Source of the DNA: Gillisella vitis
GTDB taxonomy: Bacteria > Pseudomonadota > Alphaproteobacteria > Rhizobiales > Rhizobiaceae
NCBI RefSeq assembly: GCF_021559775.1
Contig: NZ_CP056047.1
Location: forward strand, 2,542,001-2,606,000
Direction: 5' to 3'
Length of the DNA stretch: 64,000 bases
Made by a program: the position numbers and the translations under genes. The first letter of the stretch is position 1. Every line of letters starts with the position of its first letter. Below, piece by piece: positions 35,500-46,203 of this stretch. The notes under the pieces were generated by a model. It had not been told where the DNA came from, did not search any database, and saw nothing but the letters and a program-made list of their open reading frames with translations.

Positions 35500-36507
35500 T
35501 CAGATCAGCTTGCCCATGGCGACGGCGGTGTCGGCCATGCGGTTGGAGAAGCCCCATTCGTTGTCGTACCAGGACAGGATGCGCACCAGCTTGCCGCCGT
35601 CCATGACCTTGGTCTGGTCGCCGGAGAAGGTCGAGGAATGGCTGTCGTGGTTGAAGTCGATGGAAACCAGCGGCTCTTCGGTATAGCCGAGAATGCCCTT
35701 CAACTCGCCTTCCGACGCTGCCTTGATGGCGGCGTTGATTTCTTCCTTGGTGACCGTGCGACCGGGGATGAACTTCAGGTCAACAACCGAGACGTTCGGG
35801 GTTGGGACGCGGATCGCCGAACCGTCCAGCTTGCCCTTCAGTTCCGGCAGAACCAGGCCAACGGCCTTGGCAGCACCGGTCGAGGTCGGGATCATCGACA
35901 ACGCAGCAGCGCGGGCGCGGTGCAGGTCCTTGTGCATCGTATCCAGCGTCGGCTGGTCGCCGGTGTAGGAATGGATGGTCGTCATGTAGCCGCTTTCGAT
36001 ACCGACGAGCTTTTGCAGCACGTAGGCAACCGGTGCCAGGCAATTGGTGGTGCAGGAGGCGTTGGAAACGATCAGGTCGTCCTTGGTCAGCGTGTTGTGG
36101 TTGACGCCGAAAACGATGGTCTTGTCGGCACCATCAGCAGGCGCCGAAACCAGCACGCGCTTCGAACCATTGGCCAGGTGCAGCGATGCCTTTTCCTTGG
36201 CGGTGAAAATGCCGGTGCATTCCAGCGCGATATCGACATTGCTCCAGGGCAGGTCCTTGGGATCGCGAACCGCGGTCACCTTGATCGGCGCGCGGCCATC
36301 GATGATGATGCTGTCGCCTTCGACCTTGACGGTCGAGGGGAAACGGCCATGGACGCTATCATAGCGCAGCAGATGCGCATTGGTCTCGACCGGGCCAAGA
36401 TCGTTGATGGCCACGACCTCGATGTCGGTCCGGCCGGATTCGATGATACCGCGCAGCACATTGCGGCCGATACGGCCAAAGCCGTTAATGGCAACTTTCA
36501 CAGTCAT
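35500..36507 (-). CDS. gap: Glyceraldehyde-3-phosphate dehydrogenase, type I
   Basis: A 335-residue glycolytic and gluconeogenic enzyme. It has the N-terminal NAD fold ([18 protein letters not shown]), the catalytic Cys in [12 protein letters not shown] (about 156), [21 protein letters not shown], and the C-terminal [12 protein letters not shown]. The ATG at 36507 with GGGAG upstream is the family start. It lies downstream of tkt on the same strand, with a 198-base gap, so tkt-gap may be one operon or two units. Confidence 0.97.
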   Translation of the reverse strand: MTVKVAINGFGRIGRNVLRGIIESGRTDIEVVAINDLGPVETNAHLLRYDSVHGRFPSTVKVEGDSIIIDGRAPIKVTAVRDPKDLPWSNVDIALECTGIFTAKEKASLHLANGSKRVLVSAPADGADKTIVFGVNHNTLTKDDLIVSNASCTTNCLAPVAYVLQKLVGIESGYMTTIHSYTGDQPTLDTMHKDLHRARAAALSMIPTSTGAAKAVGLVLPELKGKLDGSAIRVPTPNVSVVDLKFIPGRTVTKEEINAAIKAASEGELKGILGYTEEPLVSIDFNHDSHSSTFSGDQTKVMDGGKLVRILSWYDNEWGFSNRMADTAVAMGKLI

Positions 36508-36705
36508 TGCATAACTCCCGCTTCTCGGATGGCTCCGGGCTGCTGGGTGGCCCCCGGAACGGTGATGGTCTGGAACGGCACGACGATGGCCAAGCGGTTC
36601 TCGCCTTGGGCAGCCCCAGGCATTGGGTAAAGGCACTCATGTGGTCAAGGCGTTCAGTCAAGCCCGAAGAGAAGCGGGCCCGCCAGACCCGCTCTTGAAC
36701 CCTCT

Positions 36706-38682
36706 TCAGGAAAGCTTGGCTTCAGCCGCTTCGACAATCGCTTCAACGGTGATGCCGAAATGCTTGTACAATTCCTTGTAGGGGCCGGAAGCACCGAAGG
36801 ACTTCATGCCGATAAAGGTGCCGTGCGAGCCGATGATCTCATCCCAGCCCTGACGGATCGCCGCTTCAACGCCGATCTTCACCGGGGCCGTGCCGATCAC
36901 CGCGTTGCGGTATTCCTCTGGCTGCTCAAAGAACAGTTCGAAGCACGGCACGGAAACGACGCGGGCAGCAATGCCCTTGGCGGCGAGCGCCGCGCGGGCC
37001 TGGATCGCCAGCTCGACTTCCGAGCCGGTGGCAAAGATCGACACCTTGGCATCGTCAGCGCCGAGCAGCTCATAGCCGCCCTTGGCCGACAGATTTTCCG
37101 CCGAATATTCGGTACGGGCCGCGATCAGGTTCTGACGGGTCAGCGCAATGCCGGACGGACGATCCGTATGGGTCAAGGCGATCTGCCAGCATTCGGCCAC
37201 TTCCGTGGCATCGGCTGGGCGGAACATCATCAGGTTGGGGATGGCGCGCAGGGCTGCCATCTGCTCGACAGGCTGATGGGTCGGGCCGTCTTCGCCAAGA
37301 CCGATGGAATCATGGGTCAGGACGTGAATAACGCGAATGCCCATCAAGGAGGCCAGACGGATCGACGGACGGCAATAATCCGAGAAAATCAGGAAGCCGC
37401 CGGAATACGGAATGAGACCGCCATGCAGGGCGATGCCGTTCATCGCCGCCGCCATGCCATGCTCGCGAATGCCCCAATGCACGTAACGGCCGGAGAAATC
37501 GGTCGGCGTGATCGACGCAGTCTGGCTGGTCTTGGTGTTGTTGGAACCGGTCAGGTCGGCGGAACCGCCGAGCGTTTCGATCACCACGCCATTGATCACT
37601 TCCAGCGCATCCTCGGAGGATTTGCGGGTGGCAAGGGTTGGCTTGGTCTCGGCCAGCTTCTTCTTATAGGAGTCGATGGCAGCATCGAAACCTTCCGGCA
37701 GCTTGCCAGCGAAGCGGCGGGTAAACTCGGCCTTGTGATCGGAGCCTTCCAGACCCTTTTCCCATTCGGCACGTGTCGCGGCACCACGCGCACCGGCTTC
37801 GCGCCAGGCGTCCAACACATCGGCGGGCACGTGGAAAGGCTCATCGGCCCAGCCCAACGCCTTGCGGGTGGCAGCAATTTCGTCGGCACCGAGCGGCGAG
37901 CCATGCACCTTATGGGTGCCAGCCTTGTTGGGAGAACCAAAACCGATCACCGTCTTGCAGGCGATCATCGTTGGCTTTTCGGAAAGCTGGGCGGCGGAAA
38001 GTGCAGCCGAAATCGCTTCCGGGTCGTGACCGTCAACAGCCATCGTGTTCCAGCCCGAAGCGCGGAATCGGCCATGCTGGTCGGTGCTGTCGGCCAGCGA
38101 AATCGCGCCATCGATGGAAATGCCGTTATCGTCCCAGAGCACGATCAGCTTGTTGAGCTTCAGATGGCCGGCCAGCGAAATCGCTTCCTGGCTGATGCCT
38201 TCCATCAAGCAGCCATCGCCGACGATGGCATAGGTGTGGTGATGCATCAGATCGCTGCCGAATTCGGAAGCCAGCTTCTTTTCAGCAATTGCCATGCCGA
38301 CGGCATTGGCAACACCCTGGCCGAGCGGGCCGGTTGTCGTCTCGATGCCCGAGAGATGGCCATATTCCGGATGGCCTGCGGTTTTCGAGCCGAGCTGGCG
38401 GAAATTCCTGATGTCGTCGATGCTGATGTCTTCATAGCCGGTCAGGTAAAGGACCGAATAGAGCAGCATAGAGCCGTGGCCAGCCGACAGCACGAAACGG
38501 TCGCGATTGGCCCATTTCGGCGCCTTGGGATCGAAATTCAAAAAGCGGGTAAACAGCACCGTCGCGACATCGGCCATGCCCATCGGCATGCCGGGATGGC
38601 CGGAATTGGCCTTTTCGACCGCATCCATGGACAGAAATCGGATCGCATTGGCCATCCGGTTGTGCTTTTCGGGAGAAATCAT
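36706..38682 (-). CDS. tkt: Transketolase
   Basis: A 658-residue TPP enzyme of the pentose phosphate pathway. It has the TPP domain ([57 protein letters not shown]), the pyrimidine domain ([46 protein letters not shown]) and a C-terminal domain. The ATG at 38682 is the family start ([26 protein letters not shown]). A hairpin AGCGGG...CCCGCT follows its 3' end (about 36671-36692) without a U-tract. It is the upstream gene of the leftward tkt-gap pair. Confidence 0.97.
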   Translation of the reverse strand: MISPEKHNRMANAIRFLSMDAVEKANSGHPGMPMGMADVATVLFTRFLNFDPKAPKWANRDRFVLSAGHGSMLLYSVLYLTGYEDISIDDIRNFRQLGSKTAGHPEYGHLSGIETTTGPLGQGVANAVGMAIAEKKLASEFGSDLMHHHTYAIVGDGCLMEGISQEAISLAGHLKLNKLIVLWDDNGISIDGAISLADSTDQHGRFRASGWNTMAVDGHDPEAISAALSAAQLSEKPTMIACKTVIGFGSPNKAGTHKVHGSPLGADEIAATRKALGWADEPFHVPADVLDAWREAGARGAATRAEWEKGLEGSDHKAEFTRRFAGKLPEGFDAAIDSYKKKLAETKPTLATRKSSEDALEVINGVVIETLGGSADLTGSNNTKTSQTASITPTDFSGRYVHWGIREHGMAAAMNGIALHGGLIPYSGGFLIFSDYCRPSIRLASLMGIRVIHVLTHDSIGLGEDGPTHQPVEQMAALRAIPNLMMFRPADATEVAECWQIALTHTDRPSGIALTRQNLIAARTEYSAENLSAKGGYELLGADDAKVSIFATGSEVELAIQARAALAAKGIAARVVSVPCFELFFEQPEEYRNAVIGTAPVKIGVEAAIRQGWDEIIGSHGTFIGMKSFGASGPYKELYKHFGITVEAIVEAAEAKLS

Positions 38683-39133
38683 GACTGTTCCGCCTGTTCC
38701 GGGTCTCGATGGACGAACGCCGTTCGGGCGAACGTCAGAAAGTGGGTGATCCTTAACATCTAGGACGGGCAAGTCAATAAATTGAGGCCGGGTGATTGCG
38801 TGGAAGGCATATTTTCGGTTTTTGCCTTAATATTGATCATTGTCTCGTATTGATGCGCGCCATGGACGGCGACGGGTCTACTCGTCCACAAGCATGACAC
38901 ACCGAAAAGCTGGGGTTTGTTGACGCCAGCTACAGGCAATGACTAATGTCGCATGAGAACTATAGGGGCCAAGGGGTCGATTCGGCTTGCCTTTTGGAGT
39001 TTGTCAGGGAAAAATGAGGCCGGTTTTCCGAAACGACAAAGACGAGCACGAATATCTGGGACGACCAAGAACATCTGGAGGCTTTCCGGTTCGAACAGAG
39101 CCTGAAAACTTCATCAGCCGGGGCAGAGTAGAG
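38683..39133. other. Divergent intergenic region tkt / DUF4164
   Basis: This 451-base gap between two divergent genes must hold both promoters. It has AT-rich stretches (TTAATATTGATCATTG around 38828-38844). A longer frame starts at 38987 upstream of the DUF4164 gene, but I judge that this part is non-coding. I see no RNA gene or clear operator. Confidence 0.45.
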
Positions 39134-39403
39134 ATGGCGACGGATAAAGCGGAAGCCGCGCTCGGCGCATTGAAACAGGCCATTTCCGGCCTGGAAAATG
39201 CCATAGACATGCGACTGGAACTGCAACGCGCCAATGGCGAGGTGGAGCAAGAGGTGAAGCGCGTCCATATCGACCGCGCTCGCCTCGCCCAGGAGCTTGA
39301 CCAATCGCAATTTCGCGCCAACCGGCTGGAAGAGGTCAATCGCGAAGTCTCGCGCCGCCTGGTGACAGCAATGGAAACCATCAGGGCCGTACTGGACCGC
39401 TAG
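39134..39403 (+). CDS. DUF4164 family protein
   Basis: An 89-residue, almost wholly alpha-helical protein with heptad pattern (ALGALKQAISGLENAIDMRLELQRANGEVEQEVKRVHIDRARLAQELDQSQFRANRLEEVNREVSRRLVTAMETIRAVL), so probably a coiled coil. DUF4164 genes sit just upstream of zapA in Rhizobiales and may help division, but no function is established. I chose the ATG at 39134 with GAG sites before it. zapA follows 36 bases later. Confidence 0.85.
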   Translation: MATDKAEAALGALKQAISGLENAIDMRLELQRANGEVEQEVKRVHIDRARLAQELDQSQFRANRLEEVNREVSRRLVTAMETIRAVLDR

Positions 39404-39439
39404 GCCAGCCTCGCCTCACTCAGGGATCATTCGACAGAC

Positions 39440-39805
39440 ATGGCACAAGTCACGGTCACCATCGATGGAAAAGCCTATCGCATGGCCTGCGAGGAAGGGC
39501 AGGAAAACCACCTGACCGATCTGGCCAGCCAGTTCGACCGTTATGTCAGCCACCTCAAAAGCCAGTTCGGCGAAATCGGCGACCTGCGCGTCACCGTGAT
39601 GGCGGGCATCATGGTGATGGACGAATTGTCCGAGCTGAAACGCCGGATTGCAGCTGCCGAAGCCACCTCCGCTGGCGCCATTGGCCGTGAAGACGACATC
39701 CTCGCCGCCATCATGGAATTGACGGAACGCCTCAACGGCCTGACCCGCAAACTGACCGAAAAGCCACAGGCTGCGGCCAGCCCGACGGAAAACCAGCACC
39801 ACTGA
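39440..39805 (+). CDS. zapA: Cell division protein ZapA
   Basis: A 121-residue protein that crosslinks FtsZ filaments. It begins MAQVTVTIDGKAYRMACEEGQENHLTDLASQFDRYVSHLKSQFGEIGDLRVTVMAGIMVMDELSEL, which is the ZapA beta-hairpin and helix, followed by a coiled coil (about 60-110). The pairing zapA-6S RNA downstream is the same as in E. coli (zapA-ssrS-ygfA). Confidence 0.93.
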   Translation: MAQVTVTIDGKAYRMACEEGQENHLTDLASQFDRYVSHLKSQFGEIGDLRVTVMAGIMVMDELSELKRRIAAAEATSAGAIGREDDILAAIMELTERLNGLTRKLTEKPQAAASPTENQHH

Positions 39806-39867
39806 AATAAACATGGCTGCAACCGCCAGCACCACTGGCGCAAGGGCCGGAAAGCGCCTATATCTGT

Positions 39868-40030
39868 CATGCGGTCTGCGCCTCTCGACAGGAACACACA
39901 ATCCCTGGGGCCATACCCGATCTTGAGGGAGCTGTCCCTGTTCGGACCCGTGGGTTCGGACATACGGCGCCCACCTACTTTGTAGGCTCCCAGGATCGCA
40001 AAAATCCATCGGTTGCGTGGACCGCACTTT
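39868..40030 (+). ncRNA. ssrS: 6S RNA
   Basis: A 163-base RNA that binds sigma-70 RNA polymerase in stationary phase. The closing stem is TGCGGTC (39870-39876) with GACCGCA (40020-40026). The middle contains CACCTACTTTGTAGG (39972-39985), GAGGGAGCTGTCCCTG and CGGCGCCCACC blocks typical of alphaproteobacterial 6S RNA. A TATATC -10 lies just upstream, and CTTTTCCC follows the 3' end. Its place directly after zapA matches the well-known synteny. Confidence 0.9.
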
Positions 40031-40150
40031 TCCCTTCTATCAGTTTTAGACGGTTTTGGCGCAGCTACCGCTTCGTTCAAAGCGGCTTGCTTTCAAAGCG
40101 GCGGGCGCGGCACAATGCATGGTATTGCTGCATAATTCCCGGAAACAGCC

Positions 40151-40789
40151 ATGTACCAACCACCTCATTTTCGCCAGACCGACCACGAAGCGCTTTGCCA
40201 GTTCATCATGGCACAGCCGTTTGGCCTGCTGATCTCCTCTGGAAGCAGCGGATTGATCGCCAATCCCCTGCCCTTCTTCCTGTTGCGCGGTAACGACACG
40301 CAGCCGGACCGGCTGCTGGCGCATATGGCGCGGGCCAATCCGCAATGGCAGGCCATCGATGCAGGAGACGAGGTTCTCGTCGCCTTCATGGGCTCTGACC
40401 ATTACATCTCACCCAATTGGTATCCCAGCAAGCAGGAAACCGGCAAAGTCGTGCCAACCTGGAATTACCAAGCCGTGCAGGTCAGAGGCATGGCAAAAGC
40501 ACATCAGGACCCAGCCTGGCTGCTGGCGCAGGTCCGCCTGCTGACCGATCAGATGGAAGCCTCCGGTCCTCGCCCCTGGGCCGTCGATGACGCGCCGGAC
40601 AATTTCGTCGCAGCCCAGATGCGCGGCATCGTTGGGGTCGAAGTGCAGATTTCTCATCTTGAGGGCAAGCTGAAGGCCAGCCAGAACCGGACCGACATCG
40701 ACCGGCAAGGCGTGCTGGACGGGCTTGGCGAGCAAGAAACGCCCCAGGCCAACGCCATGGCCGCGCTGATGCGACGTGCCAAGAGCTGA
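40151..40789 (+). CDS. FMN-binding negative transcriptional regulator (PaiB-like)
   Basis: A 212-residue protein of the PaiB/FMN-binding split-barrel family. Typical segments are MYQPPHFRQTDHEALCQFI, PLPFFLL, PQWQAIDAGDEVLVAFMGSDHYISPNWYPSKQETGKVVPTWNYQAVQVRG and the C-terminal KLKASQNRTDIDRQGVLDGL. In Bacillus PaiB is a growth-phase regulator, but the regulon is unknown here. It lies between 6S RNA and the chemoreceptor, so the ygfA gene is displaced from ssrS. Confidence 0.92.
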   Translation: MYQPPHFRQTDHEALCQFIMAQPFGLLISSGSSGLIANPLPFFLLRGNDTQPDRLLAHMARANPQWQAIDAGDEVLVAFMGSDHYISPNWYPSKQETGKVVPTWNYQAVQVRGMAKAHQDPAWLLAQVRLLTDQMEASGPRPWAVDDAPDNFVAAQMRGIVGVEVQISHLEGKLKASQNRTDIDRQGVLDGLGEQETPQANAMAALMRRAKS

Positions 40790-40882
40790 GCCAAAAAGGG
40801 AATAACGTGGTTTGAGACCCTAGAGCAGCTTGGTTGAATCTGAACCTCATTGGTTCAAGACTTTAAGCGAAAGAAATATCGA

Positions 40883-40918
40883 GGCAGCTTCCATCCTGTC
40901 GAAACGATAGAAGCTGCC
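40883..40918. terminator. Hairpin between the PaiB-like gene and the chemoreceptor gene
   Basis: GGCAGCTTC (40883-40891) and GAAGCTGCC (40910-40918) form a perfect 9-bp stem with an 18-base loop. Only a weak T-rich tail follows on the minus strand (ATATTTCTTT). It sits between convergent genes. Confidence 0.5.
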
Positions 40919-40926
40919 GCTACTGC

Positions 40927-42969
40927 TTAAAACTCTTCCCAATTGTTGCCGCCGGAGGCGCTGGAGGCCGCAGCGGCAGATGAGCCACCAGTGAAGGCGC
41001 TGGCCAGCTTGCCCATCATCGAGCGCGCCGGAGAACCGACAGGGCGGGAGCTGGGCTGGGCAGGTTTGATGCGCGATGCGGCCAAAGGCTTGGCGGCAGG
41101 CGCCCGTGACGCAGGGGCTGGCTGATGGTTTGGCGCCCAGGATGCGGCCTCACCCGGCACCTTGAACTCGGCAATCAGGCTGACCAATGTGGTGGCGCTT
41201 TCGGCGAGCTTGTGGGTGACGGCGGTGGTTTCTTCCACCATGGCGGCGTTTTTCTGGGTGAACTGGTCCATATGGTTGACGGAGGTGTTGATCTCCTGCA
41301 AGCCGGTGCTCTGTTCGCGCGAAGACGTCGCAATCTCGGCAATCAGGCCATTGATCATCGATACCTGTTGGGAAATCGCTCCAAGCGCATCGCCGGTTTC
41401 GCGCACCAGCCTGACGCCACCAGCCACTTCCGTCCCCGACTTGCTGATCAACGCCTTGATATCCTTGGCGGCATTGGCGGAGCGCTGCGCCAGTTCGCGC
41501 ACTTCCTGAGCAACCACGGCAAAGCCCTTGCCCGCCTCTCCGGCCCGTGCTGCTTCGACACCGGCATTGAGCGCGAGAAGATTGGTCTGGAAAGCGATTT
41601 CATCGATGACATTGATGATCTTGGAAATCTCGCTCGAGGCCTGTTCGATCCGGCCCATGGCCGACACCGCATCCGCCACCACCTTGGACGAGCCTTCTGT
41701 GCTGACCTGGGCATCGGAGGCGAGAGCCGCGGCCTGTTGAGCACGGTCGGCGGCGCTGCGCACTGTGCCGGTGACCTGTTCCAGCGCTGCCGAGGTCTCT
41801 TCCAGAGAGGCTGCCTGCTGCTCGGTGCGGCTGGCCAGCGCGCCTGCGGCGCTGCGCATTTCATTACCGCTGGCCTCGACCGACATCGCCTCGTTGCGCA
41901 AACGGGCGAAGGCCAGGCTGAGATTGTTGACCGAATTGTTGAAATCGACCCGGAGCGGTTCAAGTTCAGGAATAAACGACTGGTCGATCCGCGTCGTCAG
42001 GTCGCCACTGCTCAAGCGGTTCATGGCAACCGCCAGCATATCGGCACAGTTTCGGATATTGGCGGCATCCGCATCCTTCTCAGCCTCACGCTCGGCCCGT
42101 TCCCGGTCGTTGCGCGCCCGCGTTTCGTTTGCGTCCTGTTCCAGTTGCAGCTTCTTGAGCGCATCTTCGCGGAAAACTTCCAGCGCCCGCGCCAGAGCGC
42201 CGATCTCGTTGCGCAAGCCCTGATGCGGGACTTCAACATCGGTCCGGCCATCGGCAAGACTGGATGCCGCCGCTGTCAGTTCCGGAATCGGGCGCATGGT
42301 CTTGCGGGTGATGAACACCATCAGCAGGAGGGAAACCAGCAAGGCGATACCCGCCGTAATCGCCACGGCTTGCGCCATCTGATCGCTGATACCGGCAATT
42401 TCGGCAACACGCACACCGGCGTAGAGAATGCCGATCACAGAACCGGAAGAATTGATGATCGGCTTGTAGATTGTATAGTAATCCGTGCCGAGAATGGCGG
42501 CCTGACCACGATACGTCTCACCCTTGACGAGGGCCGAATAGACGGCACCCGTTGGATCGAGCGGCGTGCCGACGGCGCGCTGGCCATCCGGCTTGATGAT
42601 ATTGGTTGTGCGGCGAATGTAACCCTTGGTCGCTTCATCCAGGGTAAACAGCGTCGCCGTCTGGCCCGTCATCCGGCCAATGGAATCGATCGTGTCATGA
42701 TTGGCAAATTGCGCCGGCAGCGTCTGCGCCGAAATGCGTTCAACATTGCCATCCCGACCCCAGCTGACCTTCACACCAGGCACATCGCGCTCCAGCAACG
42801 TGGCCGCGACCCGCAGGCTGCTGTTCTGGCTGTCGATGGCCTGCTGCGTCACGCGCTCATGAACCTGCCGCGAAATCGTCCAGGCAACAGCGCCCAGAGA
42901 TACAACCAATATCAGGGTCGTCACCACAGTGATCGTCCCGACCAGCCCGAAACGGGATAGAAATTTCAT
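40927..42969 (-). CDS. Methyl-accepting chemotaxis protein
   Basis: A 680-residue chemoreceptor: a membrane helix (about 8-30), a periplasmic Cache-like sensor (about 35-190), a second helix (about 197-218), HAMP segments, and a cytoplasmic signalling hairpin with the tip [48 protein letters not shown]. The C-terminus is NWEEF, a CheR/CheB tether pentapeptide. It senses an unknown ligand and talks to CheA/CheW. The ATG at 42969 has GAGGG upstream; a TTG two codons earlier gives no better site. It lies alone in its orientation. Confidence 0.95.
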   Translation of the reverse strand: MKFLSRFGLVGTITVVTTLILVVSLGAVAWTISRQVHERVTQQAIDSQNSSLRVAATLLERDVPGVKVSWGRDGNVERISAQTLPAQFANHDTIDSIGRMTGQTATLFTLDEATKGYIRRTTNIIKPDGQRAVGTPLDPTGAVYSALVKGETYRGQAAILGTDYYTIYKPIINSSGSVIGILYAGVRVAEIAGISDQMAQAVAITAGIALLVSLLLMVFITRKTMRPIPELTAAASSLADGRTDVEVPHQGLRNEIGALARALEVFREDALKKLQLEQDANETRARNDRERAEREAEKDADAANIRNCADMLAVAMNRLSSGDLTTRIDQSFIPELEPLRVDFNNSVNNLSLAFARLRNEAMSVEASGNEMRSAAGALASRTEQQAASLEETSAALEQVTGTVRSAADRAQQAAALASDAQVSTEGSSKVVADAVSAMGRIEQASSEISKIINVIDEIAFQTNLLALNAGVEAARAGEAGKGFAVVAQEVRELAQRSANAAKDIKALISKSGTEVAGGVRLVRETGDALGAISQQVSMINGLIAEIATSSREQSTGLQEINTSVNHMDQFTQKNAAMVEETTAVTHKLAESATTLVSLIAEFKVPGEAASWAPNHQPAPASRAPAAKPLAASRIKPAQPSSRPVGSPARSMMGKLASAFTGGSSAAAASSASGGNNWEEF

Positions 42970-43280
42970 TGCCAAACCCTCAAATATTTATGGCCCCTTG
43001 AGCCTAAAATATTTGACGAGTGTTAAGGCAAGATTGTCACAAACCTTTCTCCAGCCCTTCACCGCCAAGGCCTTTACGTCCCATTCCAAGGGAAATAGCA
43101 CCAATGCGGGACGCTTGCAGCGCGCATCTATCGGCAGAAAAGTGCAATTCTTTGATTATACAACAACATAAATACAAGACTAAATTAACTGCAACTAAAA
43201 CGCAAATTGTTCCATCGTGACCTGCTCTTGCAAAACAAAGAGCGATTATGGTTAAACAACTGCTAACAAAGAGAGAACAC
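42970..43280. other. Divergent intergenic region chemoreceptor / 5-FCL
   Basis: This 311-base gap is AT-rich in its right half (ACAACATAAATACAAGAC and neighbours near 43160-43200) and must contain the 5-FCL promoter. I see no RNA gene or clear operator in it. Confidence 0.4.
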
Positions 43281-43859
43281 ATGCCCTTGGACAGTACAAA
43301 AAACCATTTGCGCCAACAAAGCCTTGCCCGTCGGGACGCTATTCCCGCTCACATTCGCGCCGATCATTCGGCCGCAATTGCCCATCACGGCGCCGGCGCC
43401 ATCGAGATTGCCCCAAGCGCCATGGTTTCCGGCTTCCTGCCGATCCGCTCCGAAGTAGACACGCAACCGTTAATGGAGATGTTGCGCCAGCGCGGTGCCG
43501 ATCTCTGCCTGCCCGTGGTTCTGGACCGCCAGACCATCTGCTTCCGGCAATGGCACAGCCAGGAATCGCTGATCGATACCGGTTTTGGCACACGCGGTCC
43601 CGGCCCCGACGCGCCGGTGGTCGATCCACAGGTCCTGCTGATTCCGCTGGCCGCCTTCGATCGGCATGGCAACCGGATCGGCTATGGAGCAGGCCATTAC
43701 GACCGGGCGATTGCCCGTTTGCATCAGAAAGGCCTTGATCCGCTTCTGATCGGCATTGCATTTGACTGTCAGGAAGTGGCAGATGTGCCTTTCGAACCCC
43801 ATGACGTCGCTTTGCATGCCATTTTGACGGAAAGTGGATACAAGAACTTCAAGACCTGA
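43281..43859 (+). CDS. ygfA: 5-formyltetrahydrofolate cyclo-ligase
   Basis: A 192-residue enzyme that converts 5-formyl-THF to methenyl-THF using ATP. The family core LIPLAAFDRHGNRIGYGAGHYDRAIARL is intact, preceded by VSGFLPIRSEVDTQPLM. The ATG at 43281 follows AGAGAGAAC; the frame is open 11 codons upstream. In E. coli ygfA is cotranscribed with 6S RNA; here two genes (PaiB-like and the opposite-strand chemoreceptor) separate them. ymdB follows after 13 bases. Confidence 0.93.
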   Translation: MPLDSTKNHLRQQSLARRDAIPAHIRADHSAAIAHHGAGAIEIAPSAMVSGFLPIRSEVDTQPLMEMLRQRGADLCLPVVLDRQTICFRQWHSQESLIDTGFGTRGPGPDAPVVDPQVLLIPLAAFDRHGNRIGYGAGHYDRAIARLHQKGLDPLLIGIAFDCQEVADVPFEPHDVALHAILTESGYKNFKT

Positions 43860-43872
43860 CTGGATTTAAGGA

Positions 43873-44697
43873 ATGCGGCTGCTTTTTCTGGGCGATATGG
43901 TTGGCAAGACAGGCCGCACGGCGGTTTGGGAAAAGCTGCCCGGCCTGGTCTCCGACCTGAAACTGGATTTCGTCATCGTCAATGGCGAAAATGCCGCTGG
44001 CGGCTTCGGGATTACCGAGGATATTTTCCTCGAAACCATCAATGCCGGCGCCGATGTCGTCACCACGGGCAACCACGTCTGGGACCAGAAGGAAGCGATC
44101 ACCTTTTCAGGCCGCCACGACCAGTTCCTGCGCCCGGCCAATTATCCGGCGGGGACACCCGGCAAAGGGTCTGGTCTCTATTATGCCCGCAACGGTGCGC
44201 GCGTGCTGGTCGCCAATATCATGGGCCGGGTCTTCATGCATCCAGAGCTGGACGATCCGTTCAAATCGGCGGAAACCATTCTGGCCGCCTGCCCCCTGAA
44301 GGAACAGGCCGACGCCATCATCTTCGATTTTCATGCCGAGGCCACCAGCGAAAAGCAGTGTTTCGGCCATTTCGTCGATGGCCGCGCCAGTTTCGTGGTC
44401 GGCACCCACACCCATGTGCCAACCGCCGACCATCAGATTCTCAATGGCGGCACCGCCTATATATCGGATGCGGGCATGTGCGGCGACTATGATTCGTCGC
44501 TCGGCATGGAAAAGGAAGAGCCGCTCAACCGCTTCATTTCGAAAATGCCCAAGGGCCGGTTCGAAGCCGCCCACGGCCCAGCGACAATCTGCGGCGTCGG
44601 CGTCGAGATTTCCGACAGCACCGGACTGGCTGAGAAAATCGCCCCTTTGCGCATCGGCCCGCGCCTCACGGAGACCATACCCGCTTTCTGGGCTTGA
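43873..44697 (+). CDS. ymdB: YmdB family metallophosphoesterase
   Basis: A 274-residue phosphodiesterase of the YmdB family, cutting 2',3'-cyclic nucleotides in Bacillus. Metal-binding motifs: LFLGDMVGKTGR, IVNGENAAGGFGI, TTGNHVWD, FHAEATSEK and GTHTHVPTAD. It lies directly after ygfA, a common pairing in Rhizobiales. pgk follows 119 bases later. Confidence 0.93.
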   Translation: MRLLFLGDMVGKTGRTAVWEKLPGLVSDLKLDFVIVNGENAAGGFGITEDIFLETINAGADVVTTGNHVWDQKEAITFSGRHDQFLRPANYPAGTPGKGSGLYYARNGARVLVANIMGRVFMHPELDDPFKSAETILAACPLKEQADAIIFDFHAEATSEKQCFGHFVDGRASFVVGTHTHVPTADHQILNGGTAYISDAGMCGDYDSSLGMEKEEPLNRFISKMPKGRFEAAHGPATICGVGVEISDSTGLAEKIAPLRIGPRLTETIPAFWA

Positions 44698-44816
44698 AGC
44701 CTTCGGCTTCATATCCTGATTGCGCCGGGCAACAGCCCGATCAATCTTGCCTCCTGCCGAGACCGGTGTAAGGTCCCGCGCAACACCGTAACGACAGTCA
44801 ACACGGGAAACTCACC

Positions 44817-46019
44817 ATGCCTGCTTTCAAGACACTTGACGATCTCACCGATATCGCCGGCAAGCGCGTACTGTTGCGCGTCGACCTGAACGTGCCCGTC
44901 TCCGGCGGCAAGGTGACGGATACGACCCGCATCGAGCGCGTCGCCCCGACCATCAAGGAACTGTCGGCCAAGGGCGCCAAGGTTATCCTGCTGGCCCATT
45001 TCGGTCGTCCCAAGGGCGAGCCGGTTGCCGATATGTCGCTGTCCCAGATCATTTCCGCCGTCGAGGAAGTGCTGGACCAGGCGGTCGCGTTCGGCGAAGA
45101 CTGCGTTGGAGAGCCAGCCGAAAGGGCCGTTGCCGCCCTGAACAACGGCGATATCCTGCTTCTGGAAAATACCCGCTTCCACAAGGGCGAGGAAAAGAAC
45201 GACGCCGACTTTACCGCAGAACTCGCCAAGAACGGCGACATCTATGTCAATGACGCCTTTTCCGCTGCCCACCGCGCCCATGCCTCCACGGAAGGGCTCG
45301 CCCATATTCTGCCTGCCTATGCAGGACGCACCATGCAGGCCGAGTTGGAAGCGCTGGAAAAGGGCCTCGGCAAGCCGACCCATCCGGTGGTCGCCATTGT
45401 CGGCGGCGCCAAGGTTTCCTCCAAGATCGACCTGCTGATGAACCTGGTCAAGAAGGTCGATGCGCTTGTCATCGGCGGTGGCATGGCCAATACATTCATC
45501 GCCGCCCAGGGGATCGATGTCGGAAAATCGCTGTGCGAACACGATCTGGCCGCGACCGCCAAGCAGATCATGATCGAAGCGGAAACGGCTGGCTGCACCA
45601 TCGTGCTGCCGGTCGACGGCGTCGTCGCTCGCGAGTTCAAGGCCAATGCCGCCAATGAGACCGTCAGCGTCTCAGCCATTCCAGCCGACGCGATGATGCT
45701 GGATGTCGGTCCGAAATCGGTAGCGGTCGTCAATGACTGGATCACCAAGGCGGCGACGCTGGTCTGGAACGGCCCGCTCGGCGCTTTTGAGATTCCTCCC
45801 TTCGATACCGCCACCGTCTCTGCCGCAAAACATGCCGCAGAGCGCAGCAAGGCTGGCAAACTGGTGTCGGTGGCTGGCGGCGGCGACACTGTCTCGGCGC
45901 TCAATCATGCTGGCGTCGTCGATGACTTTTCCTATGTCTCGACCGCAGGCGGCGCTTTCCTGGAGTGGATGGAAGGCAAGGAACTGCCCGGTGTCGCCGT
46001 ATTGACCCGTCCAGCTTAA
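44817..46019 (+). CDS. pgk: Phosphoglycerate kinase
   Basis: A 400-residue enzyme catalysing 1,3-bisphosphoglycerate + ADP to 3-phosphoglycerate + ATP. It starts at [32 protein letters not shown] and contains [53 protein letters not shown] and [10 protein letters not shown] with [11 protein letters not shown]. It is followed by a terminator and then class I fba. Confidence 0.97.
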   Translation: MPAFKTLDDLTDIAGKRVLLRVDLNVPVSGGKVTDTTRIERVAPTIKELSAKGAKVILLAHFGRPKGEPVADMSLSQIISAVEEVLDQAVAFGEDCVGEPAERAVAALNNGDILLLENTRFHKGEEKNDADFTAELAKNGDIYVNDAFSAAHRAHASTEGLAHILPAYAGRTMQAELEALEKGLGKPTHPVVAIVGGAKVSSKIDLLMNLVKKVDALVIGGGMANTFIAAQGIDVGKSLCEHDLAATAKQIMIEAETAGCTIVLPVDGVVAREFKANAANETVSVSAIPADAMMLDVGPKSVAVVNDWITKAATLVWNGPLGAFEIPPFDTATVSAAKHAAERSKAGKLVSVAGGGDTVSALNHAGVVDDFSYVSTAGGAFLEWMEGKELPGVAVLTRPA

Positions 46020-46029
46020 CAACCTGCGA

Positions 46030-46078
46030 AAAAATTCAGGTGGGGCATGGAACATATGCCGCACCTGAATTTCTTTTA
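46030..46078 (+). terminator. Intrinsic terminator after pgk
   Basis: AAATTCAGGTG (46032-46042) and CACCTGAATTT (46062-46072) form an 11-bp stem; inside it GGCAT and ATGCC form an inner stem. CTTTT follows. It separates pgk from fba. Confidence 0.8.
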
Positions 46079-46095
46079 AAAAAGATTGAATTTTA

Positions 46096-46122
46096 AAACG
46101 ATTGAAGTGATTTCAATCGTTT
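46096..46122. promoter_or_regulatory. 11-bp inverted repeat upstream of fba
   Basis: AAACGATTGAA (46096-46106) and TTCAATCGTTT (46112-46122) are perfect complements with a 5-base spacer, centred about 95 bases before the fba start. It lacks a U-tract and looks like an operator for a dimeric regulator of carbon flow; the regulator is unknown. Confidence 0.55.
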
Positions 46123-46203
46123 CAATGACTTAACGCCCCATTTTCCTCCCGAACAACATCTGTTACGCGATATCTAGTGGTAACGTTTTTGGGAGCATAG
46201 GAC

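Noticed and set aside
40800..40860. Possible repeat (TAGAGCAGCTTGG and TGGTTCAAGAC) after the PaiB-like gene
   Set aside because: It resembles short rhizobial repeats, but no second copy is in the window and no clear fold was seen.
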